A DNA stretch of 39,554 bases from CAYWMY01 sp046352935 (GCA_046352935.1 JAXMGR010000028.1:1-39554); one strand, 5' to 3'. Shown: positions 26,120 to 33,411, numbered from the stretch's first letter. Numbers and translations: made by a program. The notes: generated by a model not told the origin, from the letters alone.

Positions 26120-26147
26120 GGCATTTGGGGGAGTGCGCCCAAATGCC
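26120..26147 (+). promoter_or_regulatory. Hairpin hiding the transposase start codon
   Basis: GGCATTTGGG (26120-26129) and CCCAAATGCC (26138-26147) form a perfect ten-pair stem with loop GGAGTGCG. The right arm contains the ATG of the transposase (26143-26145), and the GGGGGAG ribosome-binding stretch lies across left arm and loop. In an mRNA reading in from outside the element, the start would be sealed. Hairpins that block translation from read-through mRNA are known in IS10 and IS50; the same role here is inference. Confidence 0.6.
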
Positions 26148-27337
26148 TTGGAACGAGTGTAAGCCAATGGATGAACGCCTCCGTTTCATAGCCCGCCTGC
26201 TGGAAGGCGAGAAGATGGCGCCCCTGTGCCGGCAGTTCGGCATCTCCAGGGTCACCGGGTACAAGATCTTCGAGCGCTACAAGACCTGCGGTCTCGATGG
26301 CCTGCACGATCGCAGCAAGGCCCCGTACCGGCAGGCCAACAAGCTGCCGTTCCAGGTCGAGCGGGCGATCCTCGGCATCCGCAAGGAGTTCCCGTCCTGG
26401 GGCGCGCCGAAGATCCGCGACAAGCTGATCCATGACTACCCGATGATCCTGCCGCCGGCGGTGAGCACGATCCACGCCGCGCTCGATCGCCATGGGCTCG
26501 TCAAACGCCGTAAGCGCCGGCGCTACAAGGCCTGCGGCACGCCACTGTCCGCCGCTCATGCGCCCAACGGGCTCTGGTGCGCCGACTACAAGGGTGAGTT
26601 CCTGCTCGGTAACCGGCAGTACTGCTACCCGCTCACCATCACGGACTACCGCTCCCGCTACCTGCTCGCCTGCGAAGGCCTCGAATCGACGAAGTCGAAG
26701 TTCGCCTTCGCCGTGTTCGAACGCACCTTCCGCGACTTCGGCCTGCCGGCCGCCATCCGCACCGACAACGGCACGCCCTTCGCCGCCCCGTGGGCGATGT
26801 TCGGGTTGTCCCGCCTGGCCGTCTGGTGGCTGCGCCTGGGCATCCGCCTGCAGCGCATCAAGCCCGGCCAGCCGCAGCAGAACGGCCGGCACGAGCGCAT
26901 GCATCTCACGCGCTCAAGAACGAAGCATCTGCTTCCTGCGGGGCTCAACTTCCTGCAGCAGCAGGAGCGCTTCGAGGACTTCATCCGGGTTTACAACCAC
27001 GAGCGCCCGCACCAGGCGCTCGGCGGGGCCTACCCGGCGGAGATCTATACACCTTCAGCGCGCCGCTACGAGCCGCCTCAGGATCCCGATTATCCGTTCC
27101 ACGATCGCACCATCCGCGTGACGCGCTGCGGCCGCATCTGTCCCCGGTGGGCGGCAGATCAACCTGAGTGTCGCGCTGGCTGAGCAGCTGGTCGGTATCC
27201 GCGAAGTCGACGACCAGGTCTGGCAGGTCAGCTTCCTGGAGTACGATCTGGGCTACTTCGATCGAGATCAGGACCGCGTCGAGCCCGGACCCAATCTCTT
27301 CGCCCCGGACACAGTGTTAACCATGTGCCCGGAATGA
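26143..27337 (+). pseudogene. IS481-like transposase, frameshifted
   Basis: The protein starts MPWNECKPMDERLRF with a helix-turn-helix (MAPLCRQFGISRVTGYKIFERYK, about 26-48). A DDE integrase core follows: WCADYKGEF (first D), IRTDNGTPF (second D) and QQNGRHERMH (E). The reading frame from ATG 26143 stops at 27183. A frame change at the CCCC run 27142-27145 restores the family C-terminus (GGRQINLSVALAEQLVGIREVDDQVWQVSFLEYDLGYF) to a stop at 27335-27337, giving the usual length near 398 residues. A second anomaly lies at 26909-26933: two extra bases then one extra base scramble about eight codons, where the family has a phrase like LKNEAS-PAG. Probably inactive, unless the indels are sequencing errors. 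Confidence 0.8.
27315..27335. repeat. Second, inner copy of the IS right end
   Basis: TGTTAACCATGTGCCCGGAA plus T differs from the outer end (27340-27360) at two of 21 positions and has the same orientation. It overlaps the end of the transposase frame. Doubled right ends are, as far as I recall, usual in this branch of IS481-like elements. Confidence 0.7.
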
Positions 27338-27339
27338 CC

Positions 27340-27360
27340 TGTAAACCATGTGACCGGAAT
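27340..27360. repeat. IS right inverted repeat
   Basis: This 21-base sequence begins TGTAAACCATGTGACCGGAA and is the exact reverse complement of 26093-26113. It marks the right boundary of the element, 14 bases from the CCA end of the tRNA-Met gene. Confidence 0.88.
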
Positions 27361-27374
27361 GGACCACGACGAAA

Positions 27375-27451
27375 TGGTGGCTAGGGGCGGAATCGAACCG
27401 CCGACCCCGGGGTTATGAATCCCGTGCTCTAACCGGCTGAGCTACCTAGCC
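27375..27451 (-). tRNA. tRNA-Met (CAT), elongator type
   Basis: The minus strand folds as a full cloverleaf: acceptor GGCTAGG with CCTAGCC, D arm GCTC...GAGC, anticodon stem CGGGA/(C)CCCG region with loop TTCATAA, T arm GGCGG-TTCGATT-CCGCC, discriminator A and an encoded CCA. Anticodon CAT plus a GGCTA acceptor start like E. coli elongator tRNA-Met favour Met over Ile2 (CAT with modified C), whose acceptor begins GGCCCC in E. coli. The first pair is a normal G-C, unlike initiator tRNA. Its 3' end faces the insertion element and the A/T-richer island. Confidence 0.93.
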
Positions 27452-27452
27452 A

Positions 27453-27715
27453 CTGGCGCGAAAGGTCCCGGTTTACGGGGGACGGGATTCTCCGGAGCCC
27501 CTCCTCAACTGTCAAGGTTGACGGCCCGCCCCGGCCGCCATCGCGGCCGCGACCGCGGGCCTGTGCCCGGCAGCCTTCAGACAGTGAACAGCAATTGCGC
27601 GGGCAACCCCGCGCCGTTGCTCGCAATGTGCCTGCTGCCGTGCAATTTGTACCCACTCTTTCATACCCGATTTCCAACCGCCGCAGCGTCTCGCGCACGA
27701 CTTCGCCGGCCGGCG
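27453..27715. other. Gap between tRNA-Met and the parDE promoter
   Basis: No gene is supported in this stretch. A minus-strand frame of about 50 codons (27512-27664, MKEWVQIARQQAHCEQRRG...) and an overlapping one (EVVRETLRRLEIGYERVG) look faintly protein-like but have no good start signals; they may be remnants. The tRNA-Met promoter must lie near the left edge (minus strand); I could not assign it. Confidence 0.3.
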
Positions 27716-27745
27716 TGTACAGACCAGACCTGTACAGACCAGACC
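27716..27745. repeat. Two tandem 15-base direct repeats before parDE
   Basis: TGTACAGACCAGACC occurs twice back to back (27716-27730, 27731-27745) and ends at the -35 box of the parDE promoter. Each unit begins with the palindrome TGTACA. It may be extra binding sites for the ParD/ParE complex, or a chance duplication. Confidence 0.6.
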
Positions 27746-27775
27746 TTGTCGAACCGGGGGCCTTTGGCATATTAT
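27746..27775 (+). promoter_or_regulatory. parDE promoter
   Basis: TTGTCG (27746-27751) and TATTAT (27770-27775, five of six consensus bases) are 18 bases apart. Transcription would start near 27782, about 25 bases before the parD ATG. The -10 box lies inside a palindrome, as expected for a self-repressed toxin-antitoxin operon. Confidence 0.6.
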
Positions 27776-27780
27776 GCCAA
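27764..27780. promoter_or_regulatory. parDE palindromic operator
   Basis: TTGGCAT-ATT-ATGCCAA is a perfect inverted repeat with seven-base arms over the -10 box. ParD antitoxins carry an N-terminal ribbon-helix-helix that binds such sites and represses the operon. Binding is inferred from family knowledge. Confidence 0.65.
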
Positions 27781-27806
27781 CAGTCGCCAATCCTCGCGAG
27801 GCTCCC

Positions 27807-28106
27807 ATGCCGACCCGTAATGTCGTCCTCACCGACCACCAGGCACACCTCGTCGAAAAGCTTGTGTCCTCCGGACGCTACCAGAACGCAAGCGAAGTGC
27901 TTCGCGAAGGGCTGCGTCTGATCGAAGATCGCGAAGCGCAGGACAGTGCCCGACTCCATGCGCTGCGCGAGGCCGCCCGCGTCGGGATGGCCGACATCGA
28001 TGCCGGACGCTTTCGCAGCTTCGAATCGCCCGCCGCGCTCAGCCGTCATTTGACCGCGATTGCCGACAAGGCAATCGGCGGGAAGCCGGCGCCACGCTCG
28101 AAGTGA
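27807..28106 (+). CDS. parD: ParD-family antitoxin
   Basis: This 99-residue protein has the ParD/CC2985 N-terminus MPTRNVVLTDHQAHLVEKLVSSGRYQNASEVLREGLRLIEDREAQ, a ribbon-helix-helix DNA-binding domain. A flexible C-terminal part (about 55-99) would wrap the toxin. ATG 27807 is used because an upstream in-frame ATG (27774) lies inside the -10 box and could not be transcribed. Its stop overlaps the toxin start in GTGA, a sign of translational coupling. It should neutralise ParE and repress the operon through the 27764-27780 palindrome. Confidence 0.9.
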   Translation: MPTRNVVLTDHQAHLVEKLVSSGRYQNASEVLREGLRLIEDREAQDSARLHALREAARVGMADIDAGRFRSFESPAALSRHLTAIADKAIGGKPAPRSK

Positions 28107-28468
28107 GCGCAGGGGCGCGCAGTTGGACGGTCCACCTGACGGCGGCCGCCGAGGCCGACTTCGAGGAAATCCTGCGCTGGACGGTGGACCAATTCGGCGA
28201 AGCACAAGCGCGCATCTACGCCGAAACGATTTCGGCGGCGCTGAAAGATCTGGCCGCCGGTCCGACCGTGGTCGGTGCAAGAAAGCGGGATGACATCCTG
28301 AAGGGCATCTTCACGCTTCACGTCGCCCGCAAGAGCCGCAAGGGGCGTCATTTCGTCATGTTCCGCGTCGGACGTGCTCCGGACGACGACGTGATCAAGG
28401 TGTTGCGCCTGCTTCACGACGCCATGGATCTGCAGCGCCATCTGCCCCCGGCCGACGAGGGTTCGTAG
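28103..28468 (+). CDS. parE: ParE-family toxin
   Basis: This 121-residue protein has the RelE/ParE pattern: WTVHLTAAAEADFEEILRWTVDQFGEAQARIYAETISAAL, then GARKRDDILKGIFTLHVARKSRKGRHFVMFRV and a C-terminal VIKVLRLLHDAMDLQRHLP. ParE toxins of this kind inhibit DNA gyrase; the ribosome-cutting residues of RelE are not evident. GTG 28103 overlaps the parD stop by four bases. The C-terminal HDAMDLQRHLP stretch is intact, which suggests an active toxin, but this is not proven. It converges with ychF. Confidence 0.9.
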   Translation: MSAGARSWTVHLTAAAEADFEEILRWTVDQFGEAQARIYAETISAALKDLAAGPTVVGARKRDDILKGIFTLHVARKSRKGRHFVMFRVGRAPDDDVIKVLRLLHDAMDLQRHLPPADEGS

Positions 28469-28613
28469 GGCGCTTGCACAACGTCGCACTTCAGATCCAG
28501 GGTCCTGCTGCCCCAGCTGTTCCGGCTACCGATCAGCGTTTGCGCCGAGCGGCTGCAGCAGGAGCAGCAATACTCTCCGGTGTCGAAATGCGATTGCCAC
28601 ACGTCACTCCCGC

Positions 28614-29705
28614 TCATACGTTGAAGCGGAAATGGAACACGTCGCCCTCGCGTACGAGGTATTCCTTGCCCTCCAGCCGGAGCTTGCCGGCCTCACGGGC
28701 ACCGGCCTCACCCTTGCAGGCGACGAAATCGTTGTAGGCGATGGTCTCGGCGCGGATGAAGCCGCGCTCGAAGTCCGTGTGGATGACGCCGGCGGCATTG
28801 GGTGCCGTGGCCCCCGCGCGTACGGTCCAGGCGCGCACCTCCTTCACGCCCGCGGTGAAGAAGGTCTGCAGTCCGAGCAGCTTGTACGCGGCGCGGATCA
28901 CGCGGTTGAGGCCCGGCTCGTCCAGCCCGAGCTCCTTCAGGAAGTCGGCACGGTCGGCCTCGTCGAGCTGCGCGATCTCGGCCTCGATCGCGGCGCAGAC
29001 CGGCACGACCTCGGAGCCCTCGCCCGCCGCGAGCGCGCGCACCGCGTCGAGGTGCGGGTTGTCGTGGAAGCCGTTCTCCAGGACGTTGGCGACGTACATG
29101 ACGGGCTTCGCGGTGAGCAGCGGCAGCTCGCGCAGCTTCTGGCGCTCGAACTCGTCGAGGGCGAGCGCGCGGATCGGCCTGCCGGTGTCGAGGTGCGCAT
29201 GCATGCGCTTCAATGCGTCGCGCCAGCGCAGCGCATCCTTGTCGTTGGTCTTGGCGGCCTTCTCGGCACGGCTCAGGGCCTTGTCGACGGATTCGAGGTC
29301 CGCGAGCGCGAGTTCCGTGTTGATGATCTCGATGTCGGCCACCGGGTTCACGCGGCCGGCGACGTGGATGACGTCCTCGTTCTCGAAGCAGCGCACGACG
29401 TGCGCGATGGCGTCGGTCTCGCGGATGTTGGCGAGGAACTGGTTGCCGAGGCCCTCGCCCTTGGAGGCGCCCGCGACGAGGCCGGCGATGTCGACGAACT
29501 CGACGGTCGCGGGCAGGACACGCTCGGGCTCGACGATGCCGGCGAGCACGTCGAGGCGCGGGTCCGGCACGGGTACGACGCCGACGTTCGGGTCGATGGT
29601 GCAGAACGGATAGTTCTCCGCCGCGATCTGCGCGCGCGTGAGCGCGTTGAAGAGCGTCGACTTGCCGACGTTCGGCAGTCCGACGATGCCACACTTGATG
29701 CCCAT
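28614..29705 (-). CDS. ychF: YchF, ribosome-binding ATPase
   Basis: This 363-residue Obg-family P-loop protein has GLPNVGKSTLFNALT (G1), the family phrase NYPFCTIDPNVGVV (G2), VDIAGLVAGASKGEGLGNQFL (G3) and NVLE in place of NKxD (G4). That replacement explains the ATP rather than GTP preference in this family. A coiled-coil region lies at about 130-200 and a TGS domain at the C-terminus (GVIHTDFERGFIRAE...FHFRFNV). YchF binds ribosomes and is linked to stress responses. Length and start are standard. It follows pth after about 290 bases, the usual pth-ychF order. Confidence 0.96.
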   Translation of the reverse strand: MGIKCGIVGLPNVGKSTLFNALTRAQIAAENYPFCTIDPNVGVVPVPDPRLDVLAGIVEPERVLPATVEFVDIAGLVAGASKGEGLGNQFLANIRETDAIAHVVRCFENEDVIHVAGRVNPVADIEIINTELALADLESVDKALSRAEKAAKTNDKDALRWRDALKRMHAHLDTGRPIRALALDEFERQKLRELPLLTAKPVMYVANVLENGFHDNPHLDAVRALAAGEGSEVVPVCAAIEAEIAQLDEADRADFLKELGLDEPGLNRVIRAAYKLLGLQTFFTAGVKEVRAWTVRAGATAPNAAGVIHTDFERGFIRAETIAYNDFVACKGEAGAREAGKLRLEGKEYLVREGDVFHFRFNV

Positions 29706-29998
29706 CTCACCTCACCTCTCGCGGCCGGCATGTGCACACCGCAGGCCGCGCATTGCATACGTCGCCGGATCGCGCCGGCTCGAGTCGCGCGGGCTGTCGA
29801 CGGAAGCCCGCCTCGCTCGCGCGAAATCCTTACGCTCGCTCGCCGGACTTCCTACGCGCCCGCGCGACCGACAGGTCTCGCCGGCAACGCGGTCACCCCC
29901 ACATCAACACGGCACCGCGATCAGTGGGTCACGCCGCCGGCGGCCCATGAGCAACGCGTTCATTGCTCTCCAGATTCGAACCGGGCCCATCGACGGCG
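29706..29998. other. Gap between pth and ychF
   Basis: These 293 bases show no gene. A sequence ATTCGAACC near 29975 looks like a tRNA T-loop but has no matching arms. The region would carry the ychF leader on the minus strand; no clear promoter was assigned. Confidence 0.3.
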
Positions 29999-30577
29999 TC
30001 ACGCGCGATGCAGCCGGTTCATCACGCGCTCGGACCCCTCGGTGAGCAGCGCCGGGAACTCGTCCGCGGCACGGCCCACCGCGCCCTGGATCAGCGCCTC
30101 CTCGCCCGCGGGCGCGCGCCGGAGCACGTAGTCGATCACTTCCGACCGGTCGCCCGGGTGCCCGACGCCGAGGCGCAGCCGCCAGAAGGCCTCGCCGACG
30201 TGGCTGATCGTGTCCTTGAGCCCGTTGTGTCCGCCCGCGCCACCGCCGGACTTCAGCCGCACCACGCCGGGATCGAGATCCAGCTCGTCGTGCGCGACCA
30301 GCACTTCCGCGGACGGGATGCGCAGGTACTCGCACAGTGCGCGGATCGCCACGCCGCTGCGGTTCATGTACGTCGACGGCTTCAGCAGCCACAGCTCGAC
30401 GCCGGCGATCTCGCCGCGTCCCACGTCCCCCTGATAGCGGCGCTCGGGCTTCAGCCGCACGCCGTGGCGTGCGGCCAGTTCGTCGACGAACCAGAACCCC
30501 GCGTTGTGGCGGGTCTGGGCGTACTCGCCACCCGGGTTGCCGAGCCCGACCACCAGCCGCAGTGCCAGTCCTGACAT
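29999..30577 (-). CDS. pth: Peptidyl-tRNA hydrolase
   Basis: This 192-residue enzyme frees tRNA from peptidyl-tRNA that drops off the ribosome. The catalytic set is intact: N14 in GLGNPGGEY, H24 in TRHNAGFWFVDEL, D in VAHDELDLDPG, and N in GGAGGHNGLKDTISH. KPSTYMNRSG is also present. Length is normal and the ATG start begins at the first strand. It lies downstream of rplY, with a strong terminator hairpin between them, so it may need its own promoter or partial read-through. Confidence 0.96.
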   Translation of the reverse strand: MSGLALRLVVGLGNPGGEYAQTRHNAGFWFVDELAARHGVRLKPERRYQGDVGRGEIAGVELWLLKPSTYMNRSGVAIRALCEYLRIPSAEVLVAHDELDLDPGVVRLKSGGGAGGHNGLKDTISHVGEAFWRLRLGVGHPGDRSEVIDYVLRRAPAGEEALIQGAVGRAADEFPALLTEGSERVMNRLHRA

Positions 30578-30604
30578 TGCCTTGCCCTCCCGCCGGGCCG
30601 CCGC

Positions 30605-30636
30605 AAAAGACAGGGGCCGCCCGCAGGCGGCCCCTG
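30605..30636 (-). terminator. Rho-independent terminator after rplY
   Basis: CAGGGGCCGCC (30611-30621) and GGCGGCCCCTG (30626-30636) form a perfect eleven-pair stem with loop CGCA. On the minus strand TCTTTT follows directly (30610-30605). This is the clearest intrinsic terminator in the window. It sits 22 bases after the rplY stop codon. Confidence 0.85.
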
Positions 30637-30658
30637 CATGCGGACAAGAAGCCTGGGA

Positions 30659-31327
30659 TTACTTCTTGGCATCCTTCTTGGGCTCTTCCTTCTTGGCCTC
30701 CGCGGCCGGCGCCGCGGCTTCCGCGGCCGGGGCGGCCTCGGCGGTCTCCTCCGCGCGCGGGCTGTGGATGGAGACGATGGCCGGGTCGCGGTCGTGTGTC
30801 AGGTCCACGAACTCCACGCCGGCAGGCACCTTGATGTCCGACAGGTGCAACGCGTCGTTGAGCTGCATCGCGCCCATGTCGACCTCGATGTACTCCGGCA
30901 GGTCCTTGGGGAAGCAGCTGATCTCGACCTCGTTCCGGAGGTGCGACACGATGCCGCCCTGCGTCTTCACGCCCGGCGCCGTCGCCTGGTTCACGAAGTG
31001 GAACGGCACGGACACGCGCAGCTTCTCGTCGTCGCGCACGCGCTGGAAGTCGATGTGCACGATCTGGTTCCTGCAGGGGTGGCGCTGGATGTCGCGCAGG
31101 ATCGCCGACTGGCTGTCGCCGCCCACCTTGATGCTCAGGATCGTGGTGTAGAAGCGCTCGTTGTCCAGCATCAGCTGGAGCTTCGTGTGGTCGAGCGCCA
31201 GCGACCTGGGCTCGCTGCCGCCACCGTAGAGGATCGCCGGGACCTTGCCGTCACGACGCAGGCGGCGGCTCGCACCCTTGCCCTGGTCGTTGCGGTAATC
31301 CGCGACGAGTTCGAATGAAGTCTTCAT
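30659..31327 (-). CDS. rplY: 50S ribosomal protein L25 (long CTC/TL5 form)
   Basis: This 222-residue protein has an N-terminal 5S-rRNA-binding L25 domain (about 1-92: KGASRRLRRDGKVPAILYGG, LRDIQRHPCRNQIVHIDFQRV) and the extra beta domain of the CTC form (about 95-190: VSVPFHFVNQATAPGVKTQGGIVSHLRNEVEISC, PEYIEVDMGAMQLNDALHLSDI). The tail is low-complexity Ala/Glu/Lys (about 195-222), often seen in this family. ATG 31327 follows GAGGAGAG and begins at the known N-terminus; an open frame upstream is ignored. It lies between prs and pth as in other gammaproteobacteria, and a strong terminator follows. Confidence 0.95.
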   Translation of the reverse strand: MKTSFELVADYRNDQGKGASRRLRRDGKVPAILYGGGSEPRSLALDHTKLQLMLDNERFYTTILSIKVGGDSQSAILRDIQRHPCRNQIVHIDFQRVRDDEKLRVSVPFHFVNQATAPGVKTQGGIVSHLRNEVEISCFPKDLPEYIEVDMGAMQLNDALHLSDIKVPAGVEFVDLTHDRDPAIVSIHSPRAEETAEAAPAAEAAAPAAEAKKEEPKKDAKK

Positions 31328-31439
31328 GATCGTCTCTCCTCGAGTAGTCATGGATCCGTCACCCCGCGACCAGGCAGCGACGGTCCGCTTTCCGCTCCGA
31401 CCGGACCCTCCGGCCGGAGTCATCGAAACTCTTGCTGCG

Positions 31440-32393
31440 TCAGTCCACGTACAGTGAACTGACCGATTCCTCGTCGCGTATGCGACGCATGGTCTCCGCG
31501 AGCAGTCCCGCGACCGACAGCACGCGGATGCGCGGGCAGGCGCGCGCGGCCGGGCCGAGCGGGATCGTGTCCGTCACCACGAGCTCATCGAGCGCCGAGT
31601 TCGACACGCGCTCGACGGCCTTGCCGGACAGCACGGGGTGCGTGATGTAGGACACCACCTTGTGCGCGCCCGCGTCCTTCAGCGCCTGCGCCGCGAGGCA
31701 CAGCGTGCCCGCGGTGTCGACGAGGTCGTCGACGAGCACGCAGGTCTTGCCGGCCACGTCGCCGATGATGTTCATGACCTGCGACTCGTTGGGCCGCGGG
31801 CGGCGCTTGTCGATGATCGCGAGGTCCGCGTCGTCGAGGCGCTTCGCGATCGCGCGCGCGCGCACCACGCCGCCCACGTCGGGCGAAACGACGATCATGT
31901 CCGGATACTTCTGCTTCCAGACCTCGCCGAGCAGCACGGGCGAGGAATAGACGTTGTCCACGGGGATGTCGAAGAAGCCCTGGATCTGGTCGGCGTGGAG
32001 GTCGACCGTCAGCACACGGTGGATCCCGGACGCAGCGATCATGTCGGCCACGAGCTTCGCGGTGATCGGCACGCGCGTCGCACGCGGGCGACGGTCCTGC
32101 CGCGCATAGCCGAAATAGGGAATCACGGCCGTGATGCGGGCCGCCGACGCACGCCGGCAGGCGTCCGCCATCACCAGCAGCTCCATGAGGCTGTCGTTTG
32201 CGGGCGGGCACGTCGGCTGCACGAGGAACACGTCGCGGCCGCGCACGTTCTCCATGATCTCGACCTGGGTCTCGCCATCGCTGAAGCGCCCGACGAAGGC
32301 GCGACCGAGCGGCTGCATCAGGTGCCGCACGATCTCCTGCGCGAGCGCGGGATTGGCGTTGCCCGTGAACACGGCCATCGTGGAGTGATCCAC
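31440..32393 (-). CDS. prs: Ribose-phosphate pyrophosphokinase (PRPP synthase)
   Basis: This 317-residue enzyme makes PRPP from ribose 5-phosphate and ATP, feeding purine, pyrimidine, NAD, histidine and tryptophan synthesis. Motifs are complete: GRFSDGETQVEIMENVRG, IPYFGYARQDR, the catalytic loop region SPDVGGVVRARAIAKRL, the PRPP loop VLVDDLVDTAGTL, and RIRDEESVSSLY at the end. The start is GTG 32393, supported by GAGGAGA about six bases upstream; ATG 32378 is an alternative. It follows tRNA-Gln and ispE, the classical order. Confidence 0.96.
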   Translation of the reverse strand: MDHSTMAVFTGNANPALAQEIVRHLMQPLGRAFVGRFSDGETQVEIMENVRGRDVFLVQPTCPPANDSLMELLVMADACRRASAARITAVIPYFGYARQDRRPRATRVPITAKLVADMIAASGIHRVLTVDLHADQIQGFFDIPVDNVYSSPVLLGEVWKQKYPDMIVVSPDVGGVVRARAIAKRLDDADLAIIDKRRPRPNESQVMNIIGDVAGKTCVLVDDLVDTAGTLCLAAQALKDAGAHKVVSYITHPVLSGKAVERVSNSALDELVVTDTIPLGPAARACPRIRVLSVAGLLAETMRRIRDEESVSSLYVD

Positions 32394-32441
32394 GCGAGTC
32401 TCCTCAACGACACGCGAACAGCGGCGCGCTCCGCCGCGAGC

Positions 32442-32516
32442 TGGCTGGGGTGGAAGGATTCGAACCTTCGCATGGCGGAATCAAAATCCGCTGCCTTACC
32501 ACTTGGCGACACCCCA
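32442..32516 (-). tRNA. tRNA-Gln (TTG)
   Basis: The minus strand gives acceptor TGGGGTG paired with CACCCCA, a D arm (GCCAAGTGGTAAGGC), anticodon stem GCGGA/TCCGC with loop TTTTGAT (anticodon TTG), T arm GAAGG-TTCGAAT-CCTTC, discriminator G and encoded CCA. The U-A-type first pair and G discriminator are typical of bacterial tRNA-Gln. It sits between ispE and prs, as in many gammaproteobacteria, and is probably cut from the ispE-prs transcript. Confidence 0.95.
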
Positions 32517-32535
32517 ACCGGAAACCGATCGTCGC

Positions 32536-33411
32536 TCAAGCGCCCTGCGACACACCTTCCGCCGACGCGAGCGCCGCTGCAAGCCGCGCCGCGAGCGGCG
32601 AATGATTCACGCCCCGCGCCACGAAGCCCCGCCAGATCGCGGGCAGACCGAACAGCGCGCGCTCGGCCTGCGCACGGTCTGCGCAGGGAACGAACACGCA
32701 GGCACCCGTTCCCGTCATCTGCGCCGGTCCGTGCCGTGCGAGCCGCGCGAGCGCCTGGCCGACCTCGGGGCGCTGCCGCACCACCACGGGCGTGCAGTCG
32801 TTCCGCCCCCCGGCGGCGAGAAAGTCGGCGATTGTGATGATCGGAGAATTCCTTGTCAATTCAGGGGCCTGAAACACGGCGGCCGTGCTGACCGAGACGC
32901 CCGGACGGACCACCGCGAACCAGCGCTCCGGCAGGTCGAGCGGGGCGAGCCGATCGCCGATCCCCTCGGCCCAGGCGCTGCGACCGCGCACGAATACGGG
33001 CACGTCAGCCCCGAGTTCGCGCCCGAGCTCCGCGAGTGCATCGACGGAAAGTTCCAGCTGCCACAGGCAGTTGAGCGCGACGAGCACGGTCGCGGCATCC
33101 GAGCTGCCGCCCCCGAGCCCGCCCTGCAGCGGGATGTTCTTGTGCAGGTGGATGTCGACCCCGCGGTCCGTGCCCGAGCGCTGCCGCAGCAGGCGGGCCG
33201 CCCGCACGACGAGGTCGGCCTCGGCGGGCAGGTCGGGTGGACCCGTCACGCGGCGCACGTCTCCGCCCCGGGTCACCTCGAAATCCAGGACGTCACCGAA
33301 GTCCAGCAGCTGGAAGACGGTCTGCAGTTCGTGATAGCCGTCGGCCCGTTGCCCGACGATGTGCAGGAACAGGTTCAGCTTGGCCGGCGCGGGCCAGTCG
33401 CGCGAGATCAC
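32536..33411 (-). CDS. ispE: 4-diphosphocytidyl-2-C-methyl-D-erythritol kinase
   Basis: This 291-residue GHMP kinase phosphorylates CDP-ME in the MEP isoprenoid pathway. It has the N-terminal WPAPAKLNLFLHIVGQRADGYHEL, the ATP loop IPLQGGLGGGSSDAATVLVALN, and the C-terminal glycine motif MTGTGACVFVP. The catalytic Lys (PAPAKLN) and Asp (GADVPVFV) are present. The start is GTG 33411, which overlaps the lolB stop codon in GTGA; longer upstream reading is just open GC-rich frame. lolB-ispE-tRNA-prs is one probable operon. Confidence 0.95.
   Translation of the reverse strand: MISRDWPAPAKLNLFLHIVGQRADGYHELQTVFQLLDFGDVLDFEVTRGGDVRRVTGPPDLPAEADLVVRAARLLRQRSGTDRGVDIHLHKNIPLQGGLGGGSSDAATVLVALNCLWQLELSVDALAELGRELGADVPVFVRGRSAWAEGIGDRLAPLDLPERWFAVVRPGVSVSTAAVFQAPELTRNSPIITIADFLAAGGRNDCTPVVVRQRPEVGQALARLARHGPAQMTGTGACVFVPCADRAQAERALFGLPAIWRGFVARGVNHSPLAARLAAALASAEGVSQGA

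Larger units (their letters stand above)
26093..27360 (+). mobile_element. IS481-family-like insertion sequence (decayed)
   Basis: The element is 1268 bases. Its ends are perfect 21-base inverted repeats: left 26093-26113 begins ATTCCGGTCACATGGTTTAC, and right 27340-27360 is its complement. A second, imperfect copy of the right end lies at 27315-27335 (two mismatches), giving a double right end 25 bases apart. One transposase gene fills the element, interrupted by a frameshift. I see no target-site duplication: flanks GCAGATG and GGACCAC differ. This suggests an old insertion or later rearrangement. It ends 14 bases from the 3' end of the tRNA-Met gene. Confidence 0.85.

Noticed and set aside
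26081..27370. Target-site duplication around the insertion element
   Set aside because: The bases next to the two inverted ends do not match, so no duplication is claimed.
27512..27664. Short minus-strand gene between tRNA-Met and parDE
   Set aside because: About 50 codons with no good ribosome binding site or recognisable motif; too weak to call.
29960..29990. tRNA T-loop-like ATTCGAACC in the pth-ychF gap
   Set aside because: No acceptor, D or anticodon arms can be built around it, so it is not a tRNA gene.
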